A DNA stretch of 50,156 nt from Dipetalonema caudispina (GCA_013365325.1 JABVXV010000405.1:1-50156); one strand, 5' to 3'. Positions 12,535-25,100 are shown, numbered from the stretch's first letter. Notes: generated by a model from the letters alone, not told the origin. Program-made: numbers and translations.

Positions 12535-13026
12535 ATGAGGCAAACAGAATGGTTTCTGAGAAGGTATCCGAATCAATACAAAGCGGAAAATATGAGGACG
12601 CCAATCTTAAGCTTCTGTTGCGGTATGGGTGTTCTATCAATAGTTTTAGGTAAGTTTTCCGGTTTAGTACAATTAATAGATTGTCTGAATTACCTCATTT
12701 AATTTGAAAAATTCTGGCGATTCTTAAGTATTTTTATTCTCTAATTTAATTTATTCTAGGACGGGCGTGTCCACGCGATTGTATTTCCTTTAATCTGTCA
12801 ACGTAATCTAGATTTTCATTTTTTTCCCGTCATTTTTGATTGCATAAAATTTATTGTTATGAAACTATTTCTTGTAGTTCTTTACAATCGATATTGTCTG
12901 GATGCAAGAAAGCTACCGGATGGCGAAGCGGTGGATTGGAGATTGATGTATTGTCTGAAGAAACACGTTCCAGCATTTAGAAACTTTGGTATACCATATC
13001 GAGAATATAAGCCGGATGATTTCTGA
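12535..13026 (+). CDS. Small single-pass membrane protein, unrecognised (B)
   Basis: Exons 12535-12649 and 12878-13026, joined in phase 1, encode 87 residues. The ATG directly follows an ATTCAG acceptor, which suits spliced-leader addition. Alternatively a short exon at 12310-12327 adds MDSLQM. The layout is a polar N-terminus (EWFLRRYPNQYKAENMR), one helix at about residues 22-41 (TPILSFCCGMGVLSIVLVLY), and a C-terminal part with DWRLMYCLKKHVPAF and FGIPYREYKPDDF. It shares with gene A a YPN near the N-terminus, the helix, and a (R)xxxxLKxxxPxFxxxxI segment at similar spacing. The function is unknown; a mitochondrial inner-membrane role is a guess from size. AATAAA lies at 13181-13186. Confidence 0.8.
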
Positions 13027-13725
13027 ACTCTTTTTCTTGCTTAAATCTGTTATGGAGTTTTAAAAATCATTGTTTATGTTTTACTTAAGGTCTTAGTTTA
13101 ATTGCTTAATGCATTGTTATCAGTGAGTTTATTAGTTCGGCAATTAGTGCAATCATCTTTTTGCTTTTTACACCATTATTAATAAATCAAAAAGGTAAGA
13201 AAGCAGACTTTTTGGAGAAAAACAATTGTGTACAGATTGTTAAATATTTGTAATGATGTCAATTTAATTAATGAAATAATTTTGACTATGTTCATTTTAT
13301 GTTTAACATTGTGTTAGGTTCACACAACTTATTTTGGAAAAACGTAGCGAAATATTTTCGTCGAAATAGTTGTACGCATATTACTTTTTGAATCTAAATC
13401 ATGATAAAAGATTGATTGCTAAAAAAAAGATGTTAAGGAAGCAATACTTAGCAGTATTCTGCGTCAATGTTCTCATACAATAGCCCTTACCTTGATACTA
13501 ATGATGATACCATTAATGGTACTTAATTATTTAATTTATTTTTTTTAAAGGAAAAGTTTACTTATATTGAGGATATTTAGAATTATTGCTTTTATATTTG
13601 CTGCTAAATTTTGTAACTTGTGGATTGCTTGCAAGTTTAAAAAATTCTGATATAAAACGGAAAAAATAAGAATCGCATTACACGTTGTTTTCTTTCCTTT
13701 TTTTTTCGTTTTTAGAAAGGAAGCT
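13027..13725. other. Intergenic spacer, gene B to NAA20
   Basis: 700 bases with the likely 3' end of gene B (AATAAA 13181-13186) and the 5' flank of NAA20, where TTTTTAG at 13709-13715 lies about ten bases before the start codon. No coding signal was seen. The minus-strand frame at 13545-13814 lacks splice or family support. Confidence 0.6.
13181..13186 (+). terminator. Candidate poly(A) signal of small membrane-protein gene B
   Basis: AATAAA, 155 bases past the stop codon of gene B. Confidence 0.4.
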
Positions 13726-16037
13726 ATGACAACAATTCGGCCGTTTGATGTTTTCGATTTATTTCGTTTTAACAATACGTAAGTTTTCACATGCATATGA
13801 AAAACAAATTCCATGCATATTTTAATTATTGATAGAAAAACTGCTTATTGAGTTAAATATGCTAGGAGTAAAAGGTTGAGTAATGAACAGTTAACAGTCA
13901 ATTAATTTGATGAGTTTGACCTTTTAAGAATAAGAATATTACTTAATTTTACTTGTTTAATCAAGAGACTTGTCCTCTGGTTTTTTCGGAACGTATACTT
14001 TGATTCGTAAGTACAACCTAATATAATCAAAAGATTGATTTTGTCCAAGATTTGTGAAATTCTTAGAGTTCATCTTTGTGATTGAGGAAATTATTTTTCG
14101 TTCATGTGAATCTTTTGATACCATAAAGAAATTCTCCAATATTCTTTTTTTTCTTTTCAGAAATTTGGATCCATTGACAGAAACGGTATGTTTTTTATTT
14201 TAAATTTTATGATACTTGGAATAATTTCAAGTTTTTGGAATATCCAAGTTAATTTTGTTGTTGAACTTTAAATATTTCATTAATGATTTTCGACTAGAAT
14301 TGAAGTCTACAAGGTTGTTCCAAGATTTCATAATGTTAGATGTTATGCATGGAAATTAAGAAGAATTATTGCTAGGATTTTGAATTCCTAGAGAAAGATA
14401 TAAATTGGGTCTTCAATTATATGGTTGAATAGCATTTGGTGTTTAAACCTCAGTTTACTGGGGGATTTTCCGGAATTATTCAAAGGAAAGGCTCTAATAA
14501 TTTCTTTGTTTCTTTCAGTACGGTTTTACTTTTTATTTACAATATCTTATCAATCATGGTGAATATTTTCAAGTTTGCGAACATCCAACTGGTGAAATTA
14601 TGGGTTATGGTAAGTTTTCGGCGGTAATTGATTTGTTAAAAAGTAGAGAAGGTAGAAACTGAAGCATTTAAATTTTGTGGTAGAGAAACCGAAGACAACT
14701 GAGCTTGTAAAAAAGCTTTAGTGCCGTAATATTGTACATAGTATAGTGTAAATGATTACGACAGTAAGTAGGAATTTGTGAAGCCAGATTTGATATATCA
14801 TAAAAATATTTAGAAACAACTAAGAGTTTTTTTTTTTTTATTAATTTGCTATCCTTGATGAATTGGATGGTCAGAAAACTTTCTGATAATTATAAAATAA
14901 TATATATGCAAGGAACTTTGGGTATTTACCTGAACAATTTACTTGCAGTTATGGGGAAAGCAGAAGGTGAACATGAATATTGGCATGGACATGTTACGGC
15001 AGTAACCGTTGCTCCAACATATCGGCGGTTACATTTAGCGGCACGAATGATGCATACCCTTGAAGAAATCTCAGAAATGTACTCTTTTCAATCATACTTT
15101 TATGCTCAGTAAAATGTCGGATGAAGCGAAAAAAAGTTGAAGATTTTAGAAATTTATTGTTGGTCAAATATTAGTTGCGTATATTAGTTATTATTACGTG
15201 GTATGAGCATACGTTGAAAACCACGTGTAACATATATTCTTACTACTACGAGTTAGATTTTTTAAAAATTTAAAAGCGAAAAAAAAATCTTTTATTTGAC
15301 TTTAAAACACAAATTTCTCATATTTGCTACAAACCTTATTTTCATCGTGCATCATCAACGATAAGCAACACTCTAATCTAGATTTGGATAAAGAAGGTGG
15401 TGAGAAAGGATAAATTTAAAAAGACTTTGATATAGATTACATTTGTTGCATATATAACTGCTGTATCGTAATCAATATTCCAGAATTTTTTACTTCTATT
15501 TCTAAATTATAGGAAAAAATGTTATTTCGTTGATCTCTTCGTACGTGTAAGTAATTCTGTAGCAATCACCATGTACAAAAGTCTTGGTTATGTGGTCTAC
15601 CGGCGCATTATTGATTATTATTCTGGTGAAAATGATGAGGATGCTTATGGTTGGTTGACTTTCAAATTTCTTGTGGATTATTTTTTTCAGCGGAACTGTA
15701 ATTTTTTAGTAATTATATTGTTAAAGGAGTAGATTTTGTGCTGTTTTCACTTTATCCCTTTCAAAAGATTAAAGTAGATTTAATTTACATCTCATTTAGT
15801 GATATGTGATATCATTTTCTGGTTGTTCATTCTTGTTAAGTTCCTGGGAAAGCTTTTCGGCTTTGCTAGCATTTTAATTAATGATTACCAATATTTACTT
15901 TAAAAAACTGATTTCTAGAAACTTTGACGTTATCATTTTTAGATATGCGAAAGGCGTTATCCAGAGATCCAGAGAAGAAATCGATGATTTCAGTGAAACA
16001 ACCTGTTACGTGTGATGAGATTGATCTTAAGGATTAG
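13726..16037 (+). CDS. naa-20: NAA20, catalytic subunit of NatB N-terminal acetyltransferase
   Basis: Six exons: 13726-13778, 14161-14185, 14519-14609, 14949-15078, 15513-15649 and 15943-16037. All phases close, giving 176 residues (human 178). NatB acetylates nascent proteins starting Met-Asp, Met-Glu, Met-Asn or Met-Gln, working on the ribosome with NAA25. The sequence follows the family throughout: MTTIRPF, DLFRFNNTNLDPLTETYGF, FYLQYL, MGKAEGEHEYWHGHVTAVTV, APTYRRL, LEEISE, CYFVDLFVRVSN, AITMYKSLGYVVYR, YYSGENDEDAYDMRKALSRD. This is a complete GNAT fold. One oddity: in the acetyl-CoA loop, which reads RRLGLA in human, the Gly is His (RRLHLA). The exon 2 microexon is 25 bases. A poly(A) signal is at 16457-16462. 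NAA25 is not in the window. Confidence 0.96.
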
Positions 16038-16456
16038 CTTAACTTTTTTATTTGCTGTTTTTTTTCCCCTCAGCATTGCAAAATCGTTTTTGCATTTTTT
16101 TTGTTTTACTTACTTTTGTATCTTATTTTAATCTTAGTACTAATATTTTTGCCATATATTTTTTCTTTCAGCAGTACATGTAAAATTGATTGGCCAACAA
16201 GTAGAGCAAATCAATTGTTTTTTGGGAATTTTTGTTAGTTCATACATAACTATTCTATTACCACATCATTAGCAGAATTTCACACCGAATGATCAGATAT
16301 TTCCGGTCGATCTAACTGATAAATGTGGTTGTGAGAAAATGCAAATCGGTTGCATCACTTCTCCATTTGTTATGCTAATTTTTTTTTTAATACCATTCAT
16401 GTGCTGTAAATTTAAACTGTTCCACTCAGTTTTTATTTGTTTATTACTAATTTTAC

Positions 16457-16462
16457 AATAAA
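16457..16462 (+). terminator. Candidate poly(A) signal of NAA20
   Basis: AATAAA, about 420 bases past the NAA20 stop codon. Confidence 0.35.
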
Positions 16463-17160
16463 TTTTATGAAATGTCTGTCAGTGCTCATTTTATGCATGA
16501 AGCATAGGGAAAATTTCGCTCTCTTTTTTTTCTTCATTTCATTTTTCATTTTCGATTCTTACATTTCAATACATACAAAAACTAATCATTTCAAATGTTA
16601 ATACTCCTACATTTTAGGTATGTAAAAAGTTACGAAGATGACCACAGAAGGCCTTCGAAAACTGTGACATTACTTTTTGCTTCATACATATATGAATTTA
16701 ATGAATAAAAAATTGGTTTAATCATTTATCATTTTCAAATTTCTCGTGATTATTTGAATATTTTTGGTTACTAACCAAATATATCCTTTTAATGTTGTTT
16801 TGGCTTTGTTTTTTTTTTCTCGAATATTTGATATGTAAAATTTTGTTATTATTTATTATATAAATCTTATTTCGAAAAGTTTGCCTTATTTTGCCAATAA
16901 TTGATACACTTATGATTTTAGCCTTAACTGGAGAAATTTTTTATGAAACTTTATCTAAACATGTTTGAATTGAATTACAATTGTTGGATTTAAGAAATAA
17001 GTTCTTTATGAAGATGAAATCAATGTTGATCACTACAATGTGGTGATTTCTATTATCGTCCTCTATTCCTTACAATCAAACGATTTTGTTTAAATTTAAA
17101 AATAAACTCCTAGATAGTGCTAGATATATAAATAAATTTTGAAATTCATGAAAAATTTTT

Positions 17161-17456
17161 CGACTAGTTAGTCTATCTGAACATTAACAACTTCAGTATG
17201 ATGGAATTTTAATTGCATGCTAGAAAAAGCTAATTAACCCTTGAATTTCATTGTCTAATTCTATGAGCAAACAAACATTGTAAAATTAAGTTTCCTCAAT
17301 CCGATTATTAGTAAACAATCTTCGAACTATTCGGACATTAAGACAAGCATTTCATGATGACAAAATTTTAATTGCTAATTAATCCCATGTTCAAATGAGC
17401 ATTTGCAAAATTAACATTTTTCCCTCATTTCGATTACTAAATAAAATATCTTGAAA
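17161..17456. repeat. Degenerate tandem duplication, about 130-165 bp units
   Basis: Copy 1 (about 17161-17325) and copy 2 (about 17326-17456) share in order: cgact or cgaact, acattaa, atgatg, ttttaattgc, taattaa, tgagca, aaaattaa, tcctca or cctca, and gattaxtaxtaaa. Copy 2 lacks two short blocks. The similarity is clear in order but diverged in sequence. Confidence 0.5.
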
Positions 17457-17843
17457 ATAATGCAAAATTTATTGGATTTAATAAGTTTGTCAACATATAT
17501 CATACTTGAATATTGTAGTATTTTTTTTTTTCACAATATATCAGTGTAATATTCAAATGTAATTAAATTCAAAATATTATACTTCAAATATATATTTTAA
17601 TATCGGCCTTATATTTGCATAAAAATTGCTTACTGCTTAAAAAAAAAAGGAAAAATCTATAAAAAGTTTCCCTTTTTTTTTTTCATTTCTAAATCCTTTA
17701 AATCTCATCAATTTTCAAATAATATTTCTTTAGAAGAAAAGCGTCAAGAATATAATTAGAAATGAAGTATTCATCAATGATTTGTGAAAAAAAAAAAAAT
17801 TCCAATTTCAGCATATATCGCTTGCAATGTTGAAAATTTCACA

Positions 17844-18666
17844 ATGAGTGAAGAAAAATCGAACATTATGATTCAGGATTGTCAACCGTGTCGATATGTT
17901 GGTACCGGATTATTTCTTTTCGTTGCTACATACATCTGGTATAATACCCGGAATACCGTTTACAATGGTACCATTTACAAAAAGTTACCTTTACATCTTG
18001 TTGCTGCTGGTTAGTTTTATGTTTGTTATCATTTTATACTTTCCAATTCCGTACAATTTTATTAAACCTTTTATATTTCAAAATTTTAACAATAATCTTT
18101 GATAAGATAAATTAAAAAAGAAGAGGAAATGATTTCATATGATCAATATCATCACCTTTTTTTTTTTTATGTCATATCATTAACATCTTCATAACAGTTG
18201 TCATATTATAATGCTTATGAATTATCATATCATTTTCTTTTCAGTTCATTTTTTTTTTTATCAATTTTTTCCACTAGTCGACATATGATTTTATTTCGTT
18301 TGCATTCTTGGATCAAATCGATTTATTTTAAAGCTAATTTTGAGTGCCATCGAGAGTTTGTTGTGTGATAAATGTGATCATAAGATAATATACAATCGTA
18401 TCCGGCATACAATGATATCATTGATATTCTATACCGAATAAAACAAATAAACTTCATTGTACTGCTAATGATATTTGTATATTTAATTTAGCTATGAAAT
18501 TTCAAACTAATTTATTTTGTAAATATTTACAGAATAGATATATTTGAAAGTTATTATTCTGCAAATAATTATTAGTTTTTAATTTGCAGGATCGATATAT
18601 ATGTCATTTGCACGATTTGCTTATCTTCCACCATTCAAACATCTTGCGCCTAAAAAGTGTCTGTAA
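17844..18666 (+). CDS. DMAC1/TMEM261-like small mitochondrial membrane protein
   Basis: Exons 17844-18009 and 18590-18666, joined in phase 1 (GTTAGT donor, TTTGCAG acceptor), encode 80 residues. The layout is a short acidic N-terminus, then DCQPCRYVGTGLFLFVATYI with a CxxCR pair leading into a transmembrane helix, a loop NTRNTVYNGTIYKKLP, and a second, weaker hydrophobic segment ending in a Pro/Lys-rich tail. The CxxCR plus helix arrangement matches the DUF4536 domain of DMAC1 (C9orf123/TMEM261), which helps assemble the distal membrane arm of respiratory complex I. The assignment rests on that short motif and the size, so it is tentative. AATTTCAG ending at 17811 is a likely trans-splice or cis acceptor. 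AATAAA is at 18735-18740. Confidence 0.7.
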
Positions 18667-18734
18667 CTGTAATTGAAGTATACTTTATATTCTGATAATT
18701 TTTCATTATATGGTTCATATAATTGTTATCTGTA

Positions 18735-18740
18735 AATAAA
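18735..18740 (+). terminator. Candidate poly(A) signal of DMAC1-like gene
   Basis: AATAAA, 69 bases past the stop codon. Confidence 0.5.
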
Positions 18741-19989
18741 TTTTTCAATCTCATTTTGAAAATTAAAATTTTTGTCTTGTAATCTGGCAAAAAATTCAGT
18801 TTTGTTAAAAAAAAACAAATCTGTCAAAAAATATCCATATTTTATTAAATGAAGAAATGATCGTTGCATAAATGTATATCAGTTTAGTTGATCGCTTTTG
18901 ATGTTTGATAATTTTGCAAGAATTTTAATTGGTCCAAATTAACCTTTAACCACTGTGGACCTTCTCATCAACTGTCCATCATCATTTTTAACTTTTCTTA
19001 GAGTTGTTATCATTGTTTATCGTATAATTTTGATTTTTTAGACTGATAAAATGTTTCTCTCCGTTAATTACCATAAATGGTACACTCATATAATATGTAA
19101 GATTATGAATATGATAAGGAATGGTAATAGATCAATATGAGAAAAATGAGATTTTTTTTTTTTCATTTGTTATCTAAATGAATTAAATTTGCTCTTCTTT
19201 ATTAACTTTTTTCCAAAAATTTTTCTTTTTATTTTCATCTGATTGAAATTGTTTTCTAATTTACTTCTCATCTTTTTGAAAATTTATCTTTTTTCAAATT
19301 AAATATTAATTTTTTCGTGTAACTTTTCAACAACAGTTTTGTTCTTTTTCTTTTTAGATTAAATATATTTGATATAATTTCGATAATTTAAAGAAATTAT
19401 AGCATTGTCATAATACATATTTCCATTAGTAATCAATCGATTAGTTGGAAGTACTAAATTTAAATTTCCATACGATCATCATATTACAATATATATTTTA
19501 AGATAAGTGACAACTTTCCTACTCCAAAGAATGAAGTAATGAGCAAAATGAAACAAATCAATTTACTATATCTTGTTATTTTAATTTCTTATCATATCAT
19601 TATCATTATCACCATCGTATATATATGCTTTTTCTTTGATTGAAATTCATCAATTCATAGCCTGAAGTAACGATATCAAAATTAAATTTTTTTTTTTTTT
19701 TTAAAACAAATTTTTGTGAAATGTCAACGTTTAAAATACTTTGTTTTGTTTTTTTTTTAAAAAAAAAAAAAATTAAAGGATGCAAAAGTTGTTATATAAA
19801 AGCTAAATATTTATTGATAAATAGTAGAAATTTAATGAAAATTGAGTAATAAATTTTTAAATGTTTGTTTTTGTAACCAATTTTAAAATACAATGTTGAC
19901 CATTTTCATCTTTTCTATTATTAACTTTGTATGACCTTTTTGTCTTTTTTTTTTCGCTTTACAGAAGATGGAAAGTGGATAAGTTTTTT

Positions 19990-20023
<34 letters not shown>

Positions 20024-20754
20024 GGATTTGTCATTTGAATAAATTTGGAAAAGTTTAATTTAGCATCATTTTTTCGCATTTAATGTAATATTTAGTGAAT
20101 AAAAATGCTATGAAGTTCATTTTTGTTATATTTCCAATCAGTAATCGGTTCAATTTAAATATTCCAGCGATACATGTTTTGGTAAAATTAATATTTATTG
20201 TTTCTAATTAATACTTCTATTACTAAATCATTGTATTAAATTAATATTCATCATTATATTGATTTATTATAATTTTTTTCTCTTTTTTTCTTTTTTTTTG
20301 ATTACTTAAAAAGCGATTTTTTTTTTCTTTTTTCAACAATTAATTTGTATCAAACAATTTAATTTTAAAAATATTATTTTAGAAGTAACAAATTTTTGGT
20401 TATCATTGTGTTGAATTGCGAAAAGAAATAGCAATTTTATCTTACATTTTTTATTTTATTATTTGATTATTGCTAATTATGCTAAAATTATCTTTGTTTT
20501 GATCAAATGAGAAAAATTAAAAAAAAATAATTTTTTTTTCAGAATCTTATTTCAATGTTTTCCTTTTTTTTTTTTTTACATTACAAGAAATAATATTTCT
20601 TCTCAGTCTTTAAAATCAAAAAAAATTTTAAAGTTGAAATAATTATTAAATTTCGAAAATCAAATTTCATATCGCCGTGAATATATTTTTGACTGCCTGA
20701 AAAGTAATTTCAAGAATTAAATTTGTTTTATATTTTCAAAACTCATACATTTAC

Positions 20755-20804
20755 GTGTATGTATGTATGTGTGTGTATGTGTGTGTGTGTGTGTGTGCAT
20801 GTGT
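20755..20804. repeat. (GT)n microsatellite
   Basis: An interrupted GTAT/GT run of about 50 bases. Frames through it, poly-His-Thr on the minus strand, are artefacts. Confidence 0.95.
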
Positions 20805-21060
20805 AAATATGGTGGGATACACATAAAATGTTTACTGTTAGCAACTGAGAAGCATGCATATTGCTGCAAATGCAAGTAACATCCCTTAACTGTCCAGGCA
20901 ATTCGAAATTCAAAAAAAAAAAACCTTTGGATATTATTTTTCATAGTAATCTATACAAAGTGATATAATTTCATCAATCGTTACTTACTGTTATGAAACA
21001 GACGGAAAAGTAGAGCAGTTCAAAGGGCATGGAGGAGTGGGCGTATATGTGTTTTTGTGT

Positions 21061-21094
21061 GGAGGGCGGGGGTGCGGGGGTGTATATGCGAGGG
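21061..21094 (+). other. G-rich tract with quadruplex potential
   Basis: G runs at 21064-21066, 21068-21072, 21076-21080 and 21092-21094 stand inside an otherwise AT-rich region. Four runs of three or more G can form an intramolecular quadruplex; here the last loop is 11 bases. It lies about 1 kb upstream of CAND1. Confidence 0.6.
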
Positions 21095-22060
21095 AAAGAG
21101 TTGAGATGGAGAAGCGGTTAGAAGTTATCGAAATTCGTCATTTATGAATATTAATCAATGAATGAGAAGTGTATGTGTGTGGATATTTTGGACATTTGAT
21201 AAATTTAAAAAAAAAAAAAAATAATAATCAAAACGAATAAATATATTTCTCTCTTTGATTTTAATATGTATGTTAATGCTAAATATGATTTTTCGTTTCT
21301 ATTAAAGTAGTTTCGGTAAAAATTGCACCAAATGATTAAAAATTATTTTAAAAAGAATTTTATAATGTTTAAAGTTCATTTATCATGAAAATATTACTGT
21401 TATGAATGGATGAGATTAAAGGAAAAATAAATGAAAATAAGATGTAATGCGGAAGTGAAAAGTGGAAGAAAAGGAACATAATATTGGTTTGATTAACGAA
21501 ATATAATTTATAATTCTCCTAATATAATCTTGAATTTGATCGTATGATAATGATTTAATTTTTGATGATGTTATGATTTTATCACTTATAGTTTTATGTT
21601 TGTAATCTCATTTAGGGTGAAATCTTTAGATAATCCCAAATGATAAAGTTTTTTCGCAAAAACTTTGCTAATCGATCATTTAGTATGTATGTTATTTTCC
21701 TTCCTCCAAAGTCATCTTCCGAGAAATTTCCAAAGTTTTCTTGGATATGTTTAAACTTTAATTAAATTCTTCAAGTTTCTTCATGGTATTTAGGAATTAA
21801 TCGTACGTCCGAAACCTGAAGATCTGTTATTCTGGTGTTTATTGAATATTCGTAAGATGAAGACCTATACTCAGAATTTAATGGTATATCTAAATTCTTC
21901 TAACGGGTTCTTTAAGTGAAATTACAAGATATTCAAGTTTGGGAGACTTCATTCAATGCACACTTTCTGTAACTTGCTCGAAAATGCATCAAACGAAAAA
22001 AATTCATTAATGCATCAAACGATAATTCATAAATGCTTCAGCACTTCCTATATTTTCCAA

Positions 22061-22067
22061 TTTGCAG
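22061..22067 (+). promoter_or_regulatory. Candidate trans-splice acceptor of CAND1
   Basis: TTTGCAG, 45 bases before the start codon, with no recognised upstream exon. This is the usual position for spliced-leader addition in nematodes. A non-coding 5' exon is the alternative. Confidence 0.5.
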
Positions 22068-22112
22068 GGTTCCACATCGAAGACCGAGCGGTCGAAATTG
22101 AAGTCCGGAAAG

Positions 22113-25100
22113 ATGCCATTTCAGATTGCAAGTTTGTTGGAAAAGATGTCATCAACAGATAAGGATTATCGTTTCATGGCTACAAATGACTTAATTGTTG
22201 AACTGCAGAATGATAGCATCAAATTGGACGATGAATCCGAACGAAGGGTATGTACTTTTATATAAAATTTCATTATTCACAAAGAATTAGCTCGTTATAA
22301 GTGAAAGTGATTGACTTGTACTTGACACTTTTTGTAGTGCAGGAAAATGAATGGTAACATTATCCATATCAAATTTCATTAATTAACTATGCTTGAGAAT
22401 GGGATGTGAAACTTCAAAGTAGCGGAATCATTTGTTCTATTAGCTATATATAATTCACATGTTACATGTAAAAATATACGAATGATCCTTGCTTCAGAAA
22501 GTTTTTTAAATTGCATGAAAATAAGGTATAAAGCTCTGTATCAAGATCATTTTCTGTTTGCCACGTAAAAATCGTGTGTAGTATGTGGAAAGAAATGGTT
22601 GTCGTGCGCTGAACAGCAATGAATTCGACTCAGTTTTCTGCATTTCCTCCTCTAAATGAATAATATTAATTGCCGTCACTGAGTTATATGAAAGGCATTT
22701 ATCTTAGCTGTAGCATTTTTATATATGAATTTGTCTGGTGTTTTCAATTTTTTAATCATAAAATATCTTCAAATGTGTTTTTGTAAAATATTCCGTCTTT
22801 CAAAAATGTTTTAAGGTGGTTAATATGGTTGTAAGACTACTGGAAGACAAGAATGGTGAAGTACAAAATTTGGCAGTGAAATGTTTGGGACCACTTGTAC
22901 ACAAAGTGAAAGACACACAGGTGAAGTATTCAGATGTGCGCAGCTGTCATATCATATTAGATTTTTGTTATTCATTATTTTAGTGTAATATATGGATGTC
23001 ATGAAGTTGTAATAATGTTAGTCGTCTGATGTAATCTACAGCTGGACTTTTATATAATCTCCGACAATTAGCAGTGCCTTTCTGGCATGCTTGAGATTAT
23101 ATTCGTATTCGTTATCGTCATTAACTTTGATTAGAAAGTTGCTAAAATTTTATTAGAATACCGGGATTTTTGCATGGAATACTTTTTTAGCCCGCACGTT
23201 TTTAAAAAAAATTAGTGAGCTGAATGAGACAAAAAGAATTTAACTTTCTACCACTCTCTGCTTGGATTAGTTCCAATGATAATGTTATAACTATTGCACA
23301 TTTAGTTTTGTCTGAGTTATAGATAGCCAGAAAAAAGGTGAAACTAGTTAATTGAGTATTGTTTTCATTTCGCAAGTTTTTTGTTTCAGGCTCAAGCAAT
23401 TTTTTCACATCTTTGTGAGACGATGATTAATGGTGATGAAAAGTTGCGAGATGTTTCCTCGATTGCACTAAAGACGGCAGTTGCTGAATTACCTGCCGCA
23501 AGTTCTCCGTTAACTGTGGCTGTAATTAAACTGTTGGTACCACCGCTAAAAGATGCATTATGTAAATCATTTTCGGTTTTATTTTGCTTCTTTTCAAGAA
23601 TTTTCTTCCGCAAATTCGCTAATACTATCAAAAAAAGAAAGCTTCCTTCAATATTTTGCTAAAATGATTAACTTTACAGCGGATGCGGAACGCGTCGATA
23701 TTTCTGTGAAGCTCGAAATAATCGATATTATATCTGATATCCTATCACGTTATGGATCATTATTCTCACCATATTTGAGAGGGGTTTGTTCTTATGATAT
23801 ACATTTGAATGAACTAGAATACTGTATGCTGGAAAGGAGGAATCAAGAAAAAAATGACTCTGCAGCATTTTGGTTAAGGTTGCATAATTTTCTGGGAATT
23901 TTGAAATAATGGGTATCTTTTGAACGATTGTCTGACACTTCTTACAAAATATATAACGCGTAAAATGTTTCAGCTACAGGAAGCTTTACTTCAACAACTA
24001 TCCTCCGATCGTCAGGCTCTTCGCAAGCGATCCATTATGGCGCTATCAAATTTGTTGGCTCTCTCAGATGCCACTCTTTATGGAGAAACGATGGACGTTA
24101 TCGTGCAGCATCTTACTGCGCCCGGAGTAATTCATTTGTTTTTGTCATTTAGTGAGAAGATTTCATCCTGGGAAAAGCGCCATCGAATGATCTTTATGAA
24201 CGGATTATTACCTTCGCTTGCAGGCATCAGCTGCGCAATTTCGTACAATGGTACAAACATGTCAGAGTATTTGCAAAACAACCAGTCGCCGTTTCGTGAA
24301 ACACTTATCGAGATTAGTCCCAGTACTGGTGGATTATACTATAGCAACTGAGGATGACGAACTACGTGAATCATGCATTCAAGTGGGTTTCGATACATAT
24401 CGTTATGTTTCTCTTGTTCTACGTATTTATTGATATTTTCTTAGAGTAAAAAATATTTTACAGGCATTCGAAACATTTGTTTATCGTTGTCCTCGCGAAA
24501 TAACGCCATTTATTTCGCATATTGTTAAGGTGGTTGTTGATTATTTAAAACATGACCCTAATTATACCTATGATGACGACGAAGAAATGGATAGCATTTC
24601 ACAGATGGACACTGATGGTAGTTTTTATTGAACATTATAATTTGCTAAATTTTAGATCTATTCAAAGTTATTAATCTGTGAGAAGGAAGGGTTGTCACTT
24701 AATTGTATGAGATAATTAGTGGGATCACCGAGATTCTTGTCAGCAGCTTTCACAAGAATGGCGTGAATGTGAAACGATTAATAAATTTATTGTTTTTGCT
24801 AAATATTTATTTCGGAAGCTTTATGACATCTAGGAATATGGTACACTTGTAGATGGTGATAATTAGGCGATTTGAATTGCTGATATTGTAATAATTGAGA
24901 TAAGTTTAATGGTTAATATTGTGGGTCTTTACATCCTACTGCTTGCTGGCCATCCACGTGAAGTAACATGAACACTGTGGTGTATATAATAAATGGCAAA
25001 ATATACTTACATTTCGACATAAGTTCATTTTTACATTCTGAAATTGCGATACCTGTGTGTCGACGTTTGCAAAAGTTTTCTGTACTGCATATGATATTTG

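Larger units (their letters stand above)
16038..17843. other. Intergenic, NAA20 to DMAC1-like gene
   Basis: 1.8 kb of AT-rich DNA. It contains the NAA20 3' end (AATAAA 16457-16462), a degenerate tandem duplication at 17161-17456 (listed separately), and an acceptor-like AATTTCAG ending at 17811 shortly before the next start codon. No exon was recognised. Confidence 0.6.
18667..22112. other. Gene-poor 3.4 kb region upstream of CAND1
   Basis: It holds long T runs (for example near 19997-20019), a (GT)n tract at 20755-20804 and a G-rich island at about 21001-21120 (both listed separately). TTTGCAG ending at 22067 is a good acceptor 45 bases before the CAND1 start. No credible coding exon was seen on either strand. 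Confidence 0.6.

Noticed and set aside
15195..15235. Short imperfect inverted repeat TTACGTGGT...ACCACGTGTAA in NAA20 intron 4
   Set aside because: The arms are only about nine bases with one indel. That is too weak to claim as a regulatory or structural element.
20717..20944. Minus-strand frame with HTHTHTHT
   Set aside because: Translation of the (GT)n repeat with no splice or family support.
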